DNA from: CANKJK01 sp964400405
Lineage (GTDB): Bacteria > Acidobacteriota > Vicinamibacteria > Vicinamibacterales > UBA2999
NCBI GenBank assembly: GCA_964400405.1
Contig: CAYNUO010000002.1
Location: 14,681 to 78,680, forward strand
DNA: 64,000 nt
Direction: 5' to 3'
Under the pieces are notes generated by a model. That model was not told where the DNA came from. It did no database searches and saw nothing but the letters and a program-made list of their open reading frames with translations. Position 1 is the stretch's first letter; each line of letters opens with the position of its first letter. Below, piece by piece: positions 17,098 to 24,502 of the stretch. The position numbers were made by a program, and so were the translations under genes.

Positions 17098-17546
17098 GGC
17101 TTCGCTCCGGGGCTGCAGTCGCCGGCTGTCCAGTCCGGTGGCGCGACCATGCGTCCGATCTCTCCGCGACCCTTGCCAGTCATCCAGCACGCAACGGTGC
17201 GCGCCTCGTCCGGCGGCAGCCGCGCGCCGTAGCGCTGTGCGATGCGCACCATCAGGTCGTCGGACGTATAGGCCGCCGCAGCCAGCGGACGGACCCGCAG
17301 CCCGACCTCGCTTTCAATCAGCCTCGGCCTGATCTCGTAGACGGCATTCGGGTCCGCACCGGCCCGGAACAGTCGCGAGGCCGTGGCCGCGTCCGACAGT
17401 GCGATCGCTTCGGCGAGGTTGCGTGGCGGATCCGGCGCGAACGGACCAGCCGGCGTCGCGCCCCCAACGCTGAGCACCAGCAGCAGTCCGGTCGCCGCGA
17501 CCAGCGGCGCGGCGACGAGCGCGGGCAGAACCGTCCGGGATGACAT
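17094..17546 (-). CDS. Small membrane-anchored ankyrin-like protein (copy 3 of 3)
   Basis: The 150-residue product has an N-terminal hydrophobic helix (LVAAPLVAATGLLLVLSVGG), then NLAEAIALSDAATASRLFR with GADPNA, and LRPLAAAAYTSDDLMVRIAQ, the same ankyrin-like pattern as the copy at 15216. The conserved Cys lie in ACWMTGKGR and near the C-terminus (TAGDCS). The ATG at 17546 is 6 bp after the polytopic gene at 17553, and the TGA overlaps the next polytopic gene. The order polytopic then ankyrin-like is therefore kept in all three pairs. Function unknown; a scaffold or regulatory subunit is a guess. Confidence 0.75.
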   Translation of the reverse strand: MSSRTVLPALVAAPLVAATGLLLVLSVGGATPAGPFAPDPPRNLAEAIALSDAATASRLFRAGADPNAVYEIRPRLIESEVGLRVRPLAAAAYTSDDLMVRIAQRYGARLPPDEARTVACWMTGKGRGEIGRMVAPPDWTAGDCSPGAKP

Positions 17547-17552
17547 CCGCGT

Positions 17553-18962
17553 CTACTGCGTCTCGTCGAACCACCGCGCGGACCACGGGAGTTCCGGCCA
17601 CGGGGCAAGGGGCGCCCGTCGGAGCGCGTCGTCTTCGAGCGCCTGCTTGAGCGCCTGCTTCGCCGGCGAATCGAGCGGAAACCGTTCGCGCGCGATCCAG
17701 TCATCGACGACCGCCCACTCACGGAGCACCGCCCGGGCTTCGGTGCGGAGACTGAAGTGCACGCCTACCAGCTTGACCGCCCAGGCGCTGGAAAGCAGCG
17801 TGAGTGCCATCGCCACCGGCGCCGTCGCCGAACGCCACCCGCCCGCGGCGAACCGCACGAACATCTCCCGCATGGAGACGGCGGCCGCCGCCGCGATGAA
17901 CACGCCCCCGGTGGACAGCACCACGTCCTTGACGTACGCGTAGCAGAAGGCGGCGTTCGCGACCACCATCACCGGCGCCATCAGCAGGATGCGGTCGTGG
18001 TGGGCCAGACCGTCCCGCCAGGCGCGCCACCTGAGGCGGTACGCCGCGGCGACGAGCAGCGTCACGCCCGTCGCGCAGAACACGTTCAGCTCCACCCACG
18101 ACTCGCGCGCGCCTTCGACGAGCCCGCGCACGAAAAGGTAGATGGCGTTGCGCGGCTCCGCGGTCAGCAGCGTCAGCAAGGCCGCGGACAGGTTGTAGGC
18201 GTAGAAGACCAGCGGGCGGTCGGCGAAGCGCTGCTGGATATCGGAGGCCTGGATTGCTGAAAAGCCGAACCCGGAGGCGCGGTCGGCGAGCTCCGGCGTG
18301 CCGTTCTGGAACCAGCCGAAACGGACGACGAAATAGGCCACGACGCCTGCCGTCATCAGGGCGATGGCCGGACGGGACACGCCGCGCCAGCCGAGGGCGA
18401 ACGCCGAGGCGGCCGCCACCCAGACCAGCAGACCGGATTCCAGAGTCAGCGCGGCGTAGACGAACAGCAGCAGCACCAGCGCGTCATTCAACCGGCGGTG
18501 CGGCTCGGCGGCGAGAACGGCCGCGCCGAGCGCGCAGATCGCGACCGCAAGAAAATGGTTGATCGGATACGCCTCGCGCACCGTGCCCGCGAACGTGTGC
18601 CCGCCGACGAGCACCGCGACACCGAATGCGAACGCGACGGTGTCCGTCACGGACTCCACGCGGAGCCACCGCAGGAACAGGGCGAGAAGCAACGTCACCT
18701 GCGCGACATGGATGGCCTTGAACCACGCGAAATACGCGCCTCCCGAGAGCTTCATCACGATCAGGTACGGGGGCCACATGAGCGGGCGGAAGAAGCCTGC
18801 GTTGTCCATCTTCGCGACGAACAACTGCCAGGGTCCGCTGTCCACCACGCCGATCATGTTGCTGGCACCGTCGGGCCACTGAATCGGAATGCGGGTCATG
18901 AACCACGCGAGCGTCGCGGCGACCGAGCACGCGAACGCCCAGGCCAGTCGACGTGGCGTCAG
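17553..18962 (-). CDS. Polytopic membrane protein, possible GT-C-type glycosyltransferase (copy 3 of 3)
   Basis: The 469-residue reading has about ten hydrophobic segments, RIPIQWPDGASNM in the first loop, and ends WFDETQ. It closely matches the product of 15676-17097 over its whole length. The start is unclear: in-frame there is no ATG, GTG or TTG between 18962 and an ATG at 19088 that lies deep in the upstream acyltransferase gene. A CTG at 18962 overlaps that gene's TGA (CTGA), exactly like the ATGA, GTGA and TTGA junctions elsewhere in the run, and puts LTPRRLAW at the beginning as in the sister copies. I take CTG as the start with moderate confidence. Confidence 0.72.
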   Translation of the reverse strand: MTPRRLAWAFACSVAATLAWFMTRIPIQWPDGASNMIGVVDSGPWQLFVAKMDNAGFFRPLMWPPYLIVMKLSGGAYFAWFKAIHVAQVTLLLALFLRWLRVESVTDTVAFAFGVAVLVGGHTFAGTVREAYPINHFLAVAICALGAAVLAAEPHRRLNDALVLLLFVYAALTLESGLLVWVAAASAFALGWRGVSRPAIALMTAGVVAYFVVRFGWFQNGTPELADRASGFGFSAIQASDIQQRFADRPLVFYAYNLSAALLTLLTAEPRNAIYLFVRGLVEGARESWVELNVFCATGVTLLVAAAYRLRWRAWRDGLAHHDRILLMAPVMVVANAAFCYAYVKDVVLSTGGVFIAAAAAVSMREMFVRFAAGGWRSATAPVAMALTLLSSAWAVKLVGVHFSLRTEARAVLREWAVVDDWIARERFPLDSPAKQALKQALEDDALRRAPLAPWPELPWSARWFDETQ

Positions 18963-19435
18963 GGCCGCTGTCCTTCCCGGGCCAGGAGGCGCGCGGGAAC
19001 GCCGGCCACGACCGCGCCCGGCGGGACGTCCTTCGTCACGACGGCGCCGGCGCCGACCATGGCCCCCGCACCGATCACGACGCCGCACAGCACGACGACG
19101 CCGCTGCCGAGCGACGCCCCCTTCTCCACCCGCGTCGGCACGACCGTCCAGTCGGCCTCCGTCTGCAGGCGGCCGTCCGCCGTCGCGCGGGGGTGCCGGT
19201 CGTTGATGAACATCACGCCGTGGCCGATGAAGACGTCGTCGGCGATCGAGACGCCTTCGCAGACGAAGGTGTGCGACGAGACCTTGCAGCGGGCACCGAC
19301 CGAGGCACCCTTCTGGATTTCGACGAAGGTGCCGATCTTCGTGTCCGCGCCGATCGAGCAGCCGTAGAGGTTGACGAGATCCGGGTGCGGGATGCTCACG
19401 CCCGCACCAAGCGTCACGCTGGCGGCAATCGGCAT
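18959..19435 (-). CDS. Hexapeptide-repeat N-acetyltransferase (WbpD/WlbB-like)
   Basis: The 158-residue product is almost entirely a left-handed beta-helix: YGCSIGADTKIGTFVEIQKG, VGARCKVSSHTFVCEGVSI, FIGHGVMFINDRHPRA, then GAGAVVTKDVPPGAVVAGVP. The FINDRHPRA segment with its His, and the short length, are those of the WbpD/WlbB enzymes that acetylate the 3-amino group of UDP-sugars. The ATG at 19435 is 2 bp after the methyltransferase stop. It could serve the Gfo/Idh and DegT pair encoded at 14188 and 12387, leaving the longer acyltransferase at 13493 for another position. That assignment is inference. Confidence 0.85.
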   Translation of the reverse strand: MPIAASVTLGAGVSIPHPDLVNLYGCSIGADTKIGTFVEIQKGASVGARCKVSSHTFVCEGVSIADDVFIGHGVMFINDRHPRATADGRLQTEADWTVVPTRVEKGASLGSGVVVLCGVVIGAGAMVGAGAVVTKDVPPGAVVAGVPARLLAREGQRP

Positions 19436-19437
19436 GA

Positions 19438-20310
19438 TCAGGCGTCCGTCTCGGTCTCGCGCGCGATGATCCGCAGCGCCAGCGCCCGCTTGGCGAGGAT
19501 CACCTCGCCGACGCGCCGCGCCACGTGGCCGGCGAGCTTGCTGCCGGTCGTCTCGGGCGGCAACTCGCCCCTGCGGAGACGGGCGAACAGCGCCGTGACG
19601 AAGTCCGCCCAGATGTCCTCGCCGTAGTCGACGCTGTGGCCCTCGGTGCCCTTGAGGTTCGCGTGGACGTCCTCGATGACGAAGAAACCGCCGTCGGTCA
19701 TGTGCGGCAGCAGCACGCGGAGCGTCAGCGACTGGTGTGCCGACACGTGCGACCCGTCGTCGATGACGATGTCGAATGGTCCGTGCGCCTCGGCCACTTC
19801 GGCGAGCCGGGCCTTGTCGGACTGATCGCCCTGCAGGTAGATGACACCATCGGCGGCCGGTGTCGTCAGCCAGGGCTGCAGCTTGATGTCCATGCCGACG
19901 ACGCGCGCGTCGGGAAAGATCGCCTTCCAGAACGCCGTGCTGCCGCCGCCCTTGACGCCGATCTCGAGCACGGAGCGCACGGGCCGGTCGAAGGCCAGCA
20001 GGAGCCGCTTGTAGAACTGCAGCATGAACGGCCGCTTCTGGATGAAGGCGGCGCGGTCGAGGATGCCGCGATCGATGAGCTCCGCCAGCTGGGCGTTGGT
20101 CTCGTAGGGCCGGTCGCGCTTCAGAAACTCCGGCGCGAGAGCCTGGGCGACCTGCTGGCTGACGAGCGCGTTCACGGCGCTGCGCGCGTCCGTCACCTCG
20201 CGACGCACCGCGGCCCGCACGGCGTCCAGCAGCCGGTCGAGGCCGGCCGGGTCGTCCGCCGCGCCGTCCTGGGGGCGCCGCGGCGCCTCGGTGGAATCCG
20301 ATGTACTCAC
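19438..20310 (-). CDS. Class I SAM methyltransferase, MycE/TylE-like sugar O-methyltransferase
   Basis: The 290-residue product has a helical N-terminal 85 residues, then VLEIGVKGGGSTAFWK (SAM-binding motif I), VVGMDIKLQ, and FDIVIDDGSHVSAHQ, followed by IEDVH. The ExGVxGGGS and IDDGSH motifs are those of the metal-dependent sugar O-methyltransferases of macrolide pathways such as MycE and TylE. The GTG at 20310 follows AGGAG at good spacing, in a 24-bp intergenic stretch. It probably O-methylates a sugar of the glycan or of a nucleotide-sugar precursor. Confidence 0.82.
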   Translation of the reverse strand: MSTSDSTEAPRRPQDGAADDPAGLDRLLDAVRAAVRREVTDARSAVNALVSQQVAQALAPEFLKRDRPYETNAQLAELIDRGILDRAAFIQKRPFMLQFYKRLLLAFDRPVRSVLEIGVKGGGSTAFWKAIFPDARVVGMDIKLQPWLTTPAADGVIYLQGDQSDKARLAEVAEAHGPFDIVIDDGSHVSAHQSLTLRVLLPHMTDGGFFVIEDVHANLKGTEGHSVDYGEDIWADFVTALFARLRRGELPPETTGSKLAGHVARRVGEVILAKRALALRIIARETETDA

Positions 20311-20334
20311 GTTCTGGCTCCTGACAGTCGGTGA

Positions 20335-21519
20335 CTAACGGCCCCGCAGACCGAGCCGGTGCGTCAGCATCGCCAGGTCGTAGCGGAGACGCTTCGCTGC
20401 ACGCTTCACCTGGTTCGTTCCCTTGCGCAGTTCCTGCCCCGCCTCGTAGCTCCAGGCGCGCGTCTTCCGGCGCGCCACGGCCGCGTGATAGACGGCCCGG
20501 TGCGCGACGTGCAGGACGTACTTGCCGATGACGCGTGACACCCGGCGCGGGTGCAGCTGGACCCGCATCCGGTACCAGGTCCAGCGGACGTCCGCGCGCA
20601 CGTTCTTCCACCGTTGCACCACGGCTTCCCACTGCCGATCGATCCGGTGCAGCAGCAGACCCTGCTTCGCGTGGTGCCGGAACAGGTACGTGGCCTGATA
20701 GCGCAGCACGAGGAACGCCATCCCGGCACGGCCGAGGCCTGAAGGCCGTGCGCCCGCGACGTACTCGCCGAACAGCACGCGCGCATGCTGCAGCCAGACC
20801 GGCTGATCGATGCCCGGGGGCCCGCCACCGGCAAAGAGCGATGTGCGTTGCTTTCCGACGCTCGCCTCCGCGGGCTGGCGACGGAACCACAGCGGCTCGG
20901 GCACCTGGGCGAACGAACCTGCGAGCGCGAGCTCGACCATCAACAGGCGATCCGGCTGCATCACGGAACGGAAGATCCCCGCGCGGCGGAGCGCGTCGAT
21001 GCGCATGAGGCCGTAGACCATGTCGCCGGCTCCCACGGGCTCCGCGGCGAACGCGAGCACGCGATCGGCGGGCCGTGCCAGCGCAGTCGTGTCGAACGCC
21101 TTCGGCGGCTTGTCCAGCGGCTGCCGGGCGTCGTCGACACGTTGCGTGAGCGCGTAGGCCAGCACGGTCCCCGGTTTCGCCTCGAGCGCGGCCCGCACGC
21201 GCGCCAGCCAGGCGGGATGCCACCAGTCATGGTCGCTGGCCCAGGCGAAGTAGCGGGCCGACGGAAACGCCGTGACCGCGTGGTCGAAGGCATCCCGCCA
21301 CGTCGGCACCATGCCCTGGCGTGCCGCGTGCCGCACGTACCGGATGCGGTCGTGCCCGAGATACCGTGCCGCCACCTCGGCGGTCGCATCCGCCGAGGCG
21401 TCGTCGACCAGGACCACGCCGAAGTCCTGGTCCGTCTGCGCGAGCAGCGAGTCGAGGGCTTCGGGCAGATGACGCGCGTTGTTGTACAGCGTCACGCCGA
21501 AGACCACGGACGGCGTCAT
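20335..21519 (-). CDS. GT2-family glycosyltransferase with C-terminal extension
   Basis: The 394-residue product has the GT-A fold start VVFGVTLYNNARHLPEALDS, VVLVDDASADATAEV near residue 36, and SARYFAWASDHDWWHP, where DHD is in the place of the metal-binding DxD of GT2 enzymes. After about residue 260 a long basic, helical tail (MRVQLHPRRVSRVIGKYVLH and onward) without GT features may bind the membrane. The start is the ATG at 21519, sharing one base with the TGA of the upstream methyltransferase. The sugar donor is not predictable. Confidence 0.83.
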   Translation of the reverse strand: MTPSVVFGVTLYNNARHLPEALDSLLAQTDQDFGVVLVDDASADATAEVAARYLGHDRIRYVRHAARQGMVPTWRDAFDHAVTAFPSARYFAWASDHDWWHPAWLARVRAALEAKPGTVLAYALTQRVDDARQPLDKPPKAFDTTALARPADRVLAFAAEPVGAGDMVYGLMRIDALRRAGIFRSVMQPDRLLMVELALAGSFAQVPEPLWFRRQPAEASVGKQRTSLFAGGGPPGIDQPVWLQHARVLFGEYVAGARPSGLGRAGMAFLVLRYQATYLFRHHAKQGLLLHRIDRQWEAVVQRWKNVRADVRWTWYRMRVQLHPRRVSRVIGKYVLHVAHRAVYHAAVARRKTRAWSYEAGQELRKGTNQVKRAAKRLRYDLAMLTHRLGLRGR

Positions 21520-22187
21520 CAGCCCTGCAGTTTCTCCACGACGATCACGCGGCCCTTGCCGCCCCAGTCCATCTTCGCCTCGAGGTCCGGGCGCGACCTG
21601 CAGCCCTCCAGCACGAACATCAGCCGCAGCAGATCCTTGTTGAGCAGCGTGATGTGCGTCGGGTCGAGGTCGTCCTTCTGGTTGAAGTCCAGCAGGTCGG
21701 CGGGGTTGGGGTGGTACCGCGTCGTCACGTAGATGAACTTCGACGTCATCCGCACCATGTTGGCGACGGCCTTCTTGACCTCGAACACCGTGAGGTGCTC
21801 GATCACCTCGCGGCAGATCACGAGGTCGACGCAGTTGGCCGGCAGCAGCGACGCGTCCGTGACCGTACCGATGGAGATGCGGTCGCGCACCTCCGGGGTC
21901 GCGAGCCGCTTGCTGCTCTCGGCGAAGTCGATACCCTCGACGTCCACGCCGAGCTCCCACAGCAGGTGCATCAGCGCACCGGGGCCGCAACCGAGGTCGA
22001 GCGCCCGCACGGGCTGGAACACGTCCTTGATGAGCTGAGGGTTCTTGCCCTCGATGCCGCGGCGGACCTCCAGGCTGTAGTTGTTGCCGGCGTCGCGCCA
22101 TTCACCCGTGAAGTACTCCGCGTCGTAGTGCGCGGAGGCGGTCGGCTTCTGATCCAGGATGCGGCGTTCGAACTCGGTGATGGTCAT
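21519..22187 (-). CDS. Class I SAM-dependent methyltransferase
   Basis: The 222-residue product has ALDLGCGPGALMHLL (SAM-binding motif I, near residue 62), VEGIDFAESSKRL, and VDLVICREVIEHLT, typical of small class I methyltransferases of the Methyltransf_11/23 type. The ATG at 22187 overlaps the TGA of the nucleotidyltransferase gene (ATGA). The frame continues upstream of this without homology. The flanking genes are a nucleotidyltransferase and a GT2 enzyme, so a sugar or a sugar-linked group is the probable acceptor. Confidence 0.83.
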   Translation of the reverse strand: MTITEFERRILDQKPTASAHYDAEYFTGEWRDAGNNYSLEVRRGIEGKNPQLIKDVFQPVRALDLGCGPGALMHLLWELGVDVEGIDFAESSKRLATPEVRDRISIGTVTDASLLPANCVDLVICREVIEHLTVFEVKKAVANMVRMTSKFIYVTTRYHPNPADLLDFNQKDDLDPTHITLLNKDLLRLMFVLEGCRSRPDLEAKMDWGGKGRVIVVEKLQG

Positions 22188-22630
22188 GGCTGTCCGGCCT
22201 CCTGCCGGAACCGCTCGAGAATCCTGCTGGATGAATCGAGCACGGTGTCGAGATAGACGATGCCGATGTTGTGCTCGGCGCAGATGCGGACCTGTTCCGC
22301 GGGCAGCCGGCCGTCCCAGTCCTTGCCCTTCACGTAGTACTTCGGGCGCAGGTGCCTGAGAATCGTCTCGGTATCGTGCGTGTTGATGTGCGTGTAGTCG
22401 ATGTAGCGGATCGCGTCGATCACGACGGCACGCTGGTCCTCGGGCAACAGCGGCGCATGCTTGGTGCGGACATACCGATCCGACGCGACGTTGCACAGCA
22501 GCGGCACGTCCACGGCGGCCGCGGCCGCCCGGAAGTACTCGATGTGGCCCTTGTGCAGCGGGTCGAAGGCGCCGTCCACCATCGCGACGGCGCCGTGGTA
22601 GGCCGGAAGCTGGTCGAACGTCAGGATCAC
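22184..22630 (-). CDS. Cytidylyltransferase-like nucleotidyltransferase (RfaE2/TagD type)
   Basis: The 148-residue product has VDGAFDPLHKGHIEYFRAA, the HxGH signature (here HKGH) of the cytidylyltransferase superfamily, and VKGKDWDGRLP with the family's Lys-Gly pair near residue 100. Relatives such as the adenylyltransferase domain of HldE or glycerol-3-phosphate cytidylyltransferase activate a phosphorylated heptose or glycerol. The GTG at 22630 overlaps the upstream epimerase TGA (GTGA). A CDP-glycerol or ADP-heptose product would be a plausible donor for the family A enzymes, whose layout recalls CDP-glycerol transferases. That link is inference. Confidence 0.8.
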   Translation of the reverse strand: MILTFDQLPAYHGAVAMVDGAFDPLHKGHIEYFRAAAAAVDVPLLCNVASDRYVRTKHAPLLPEDQRAVVIDAIRYIDYTHINTHDTETILRHLRPKYYVKGKDWDGRLPAEQVRICAEHNIGIVYLDTVLDSSSRILERFRQEAGQP

Positions 22631-23763
22631 GACTGGACCAGCAGCCCCTTCGCCTTGAGCTCGTCGAGCGCCTTGTCGAAGAAGTCGACCGCGACGTCCG
22701 GCGTCGTCTTCGCCCACTCGATGAGCTCCGTGAAGCCCTGTTCCAGCGACACCTTCGGCTCGAAGCCCAGCGTCTCGCGCGCGCGGGTGATGTCCGCCGT
22801 GTTGTGGCGCACGTCGAAGGTGCGGCCGACGTTGGTGACGTTCAGCTCCACCGTGCTGCCGAGGAGCCGCTTCAGCATCTGCGCGATCTCGAGAATCGTC
22901 ACGGTCGTGCCGGACCCGACGTTCACCGGCAGGTAGTCGGCGCCGGGCTTCTCGAGCATCAGCGTCAGGCACGCCACGACGTCGTGAATCGACACGAAGT
23001 CCCGGAGCTGGCCGCCGTCCTCGAAGACCATCGGCGCCTTGTTGTTCATCAGGCGGCTGATCCAGATGGCCGCGACGCCCGCGTACGGATTGCTGAGGCT
23101 CTGGCGGGGGCCGTAGACGTTGAAGAACCGTGGCGCGACGGCGGGAATGCCGTAGTGCTTGCCGATGAGGAGCACCATCTCTTCCTGGTGATACTTCGTC
23201 ATCGAGTAGATGTTGTCGCGGTAGAGCGCCTTGCCTTCGGGCGTCGGCACGGAAGTGACGCGCGCGCCGCACGACGGGCACTTCTGCTCCCAGTCCTTCG
23301 CGGCCATCTGCGCCTCGCTGCGGATGCCCGGCGCGACCGGTCCGCACGTCGCGCAGACGTAGGCGCCTTCGCCGTAGACGCCGATCGAGGAGGCGACGAT
23401 CACCTTCTCGACCTTGTGCTTCGTGTTGACCAGAATGTCGAGCAGCAGCGCCGTCCCGCGGGTGTTGACGTCGACGTAGCGGTCGATCTCGTACATGCTC
23501 TGGCCGATCGAGACGGCCGCCGCGAAGTGGACGACGGCCTCGGCGGCCAGCACGAGCGGCTCGAAGACGGCGCGGTCGCGCACGTCGCCGCGCACGTACT
23601 GCACCTTCGGGTTCGCATACGACGGCCACGTCCCCGAGCGATGCACCTGCGGGACCAGGCTGTCGAGCACCACGACGTTGTAGCCGCGCAGCACGAGCGC
23701 GTCGACGAGATGGGATCCGATGTAGCCGGCGCCCCCGGTAACCAGTACGTTCCGTATTGCCAT
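22627..23763 (-). CDS. NAD-dependent epimerase with an inserted zinc-ribbon (dTDP-rhamnose 4-epimerase-like)
   Basis: The 378-residue extended SDR has VTGGAGYIGSHLVDALVLRG near residue 8, VASSIGVYGEG, a YSMTK active site (YxxxK) near residue 178, and RFFNVYGPRQ. Between the Ser and Tyr regions is an insertion with CATC and, about 24 residues on, CPSC, a four-cysteine zinc-ribbon pattern. I recall the same insertion in the dTDP-L-rhamnose 4-epimerase group (WbiB type), so that reaction is a fair guess. The ATG at 23763 follows GAGGAG. The following gene overlaps its stop. Confidence 0.82.
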   Translation of the reverse strand: MAIRNVLVTGGAGYIGSHLVDALVLRGYNVVVLDSLVPQVHRSGTWPSYANPKVQYVRGDVRDRAVFEPLVLAAEAVVHFAAAVSIGQSMYEIDRYVDVNTRGTALLLDILVNTKHKVEKVIVASSIGVYGEGAYVCATCGPVAPGIRSEAQMAAKDWEQKCPSCGARVTSVPTPEGKALYRDNIYSMTKYHQEEMVLLIGKHYGIPAVAPRFFNVYGPRQSLSNPYAGVAAIWISRLMNNKAPMVFEDGGQLRDFVSIHDVVACLTLMLEKPGADYLPVNVGSGTTVTILEIAQMLKRLLGSTVELNVTNVGRTFDVRHNTADITRARETLGFEPKVSLEQGFTELIEWAKTTPDVAVDFFDKALDELKAKGLLVQS

Positions 23764-23790
23764 TCCGCTCCTCTGCGTGGCTGAAAGTAC

Positions 23791-24486
23791 CTAGCGGTGT
23801 GCCGGCGCCATCCGGCGCTCGGCGTCGGCCCAGTCCTCCGGGCCATCAATGGTGAGCGATTCCGACGCGGGCACGACCATCGGCCGGCAGTCGCGTCCGT
23901 AGATGCTGTGCTGTTCGACGAGCGTGCGCCGCCAGAACGTGTAGACCGTGCCGTCGCGCACGCAGGCCATCCGGGCATCCTGGCGCCGCGTCACGCGCGC
24001 GCCTTCCGGCAGGAACGGCACGAGACGCCCGTCCTCGACGCGCATCACGTAGTCCGGCGACAGGTGGCGCGGCAGCTCCACGACGCTCACGACGGAGTCC
24101 GCGTTCGTCTCCCGCAGGAGCTCCACCGACCGGCGGATGTGCGCGGGCGTCCTGAGCGGCGACGTCGGCTGCAGCAGGACGACGATGTCAGCCTGCCAGC
24201 CCTCGCCGGCGAGGTGCGCCACGGCATGCTCGATGACCGGCAGCATCGGGGTGTCGTCGGCGGCCAGCGCGGCCGGGCGCAGGAACGGCACCTCGAGGCC
24301 CGACGCGCGCCCGACGTCCGCGATCGATTCGCTGTCGGTCGAGAGGATCACGCGGTCGACGACGCCCGATGCCTTCGCCGCTTCAGCGGCGTAGGCGAGC
24401 AGCGGCCTGCCGTGGAGCGGCCGCGTGTTCTTGCCCGGCAGTCCTTTGGAGCCGCCCCGCGCGGGGACGAGCCCGAGCACCTTCAT
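23791..24486 (-). CDS. neuA: Acylneuraminate cytidylyltransferase-like CMP-sugar synthetase
   Basis: The product of about 231 residues starts KVLGLVPARGGSKGLPGKN, the CTP-binding loop of NeuA-type enzymes, followed by VILSTDSESIADV, VVLLQPTSPLRT and a C-terminal IDGPEDWADAE. It would activate a nonulosonic acid with CTP. The ATG at 24486 is directly preceded by an in-frame GTG at 24489; I prefer the ATG. With NeuC (25453) and NeuB (26613) it makes a complete NeuC-NeuB-NeuA set interrupted only by a methyltransferase. A close paralogue is encoded at 49047. Confidence 0.85.
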   Translation of the reverse strand: MKVLGLVPARGGSKGLPGKNTRPLHGRPLLAYAAEAAKASGVVDRVILSTDSESIADVGRASGLEVPFLRPAALAADDTPMLPVIEHAVAHLAGEGWQADIVVLLQPTSPLRTPAHIRRSVELLRETNADSVVSVVELPRHLSPDYVMRVEDGRLVPFLPEGARVTRRQDARMACVRDGTVYTFWRRTLVEQHSIYGRDCRPMVVPASESLTIDGPEDWADAERRMAPAHR

Positions 24487-24502
24487 CACAACGCTGTGTT
24501 CA

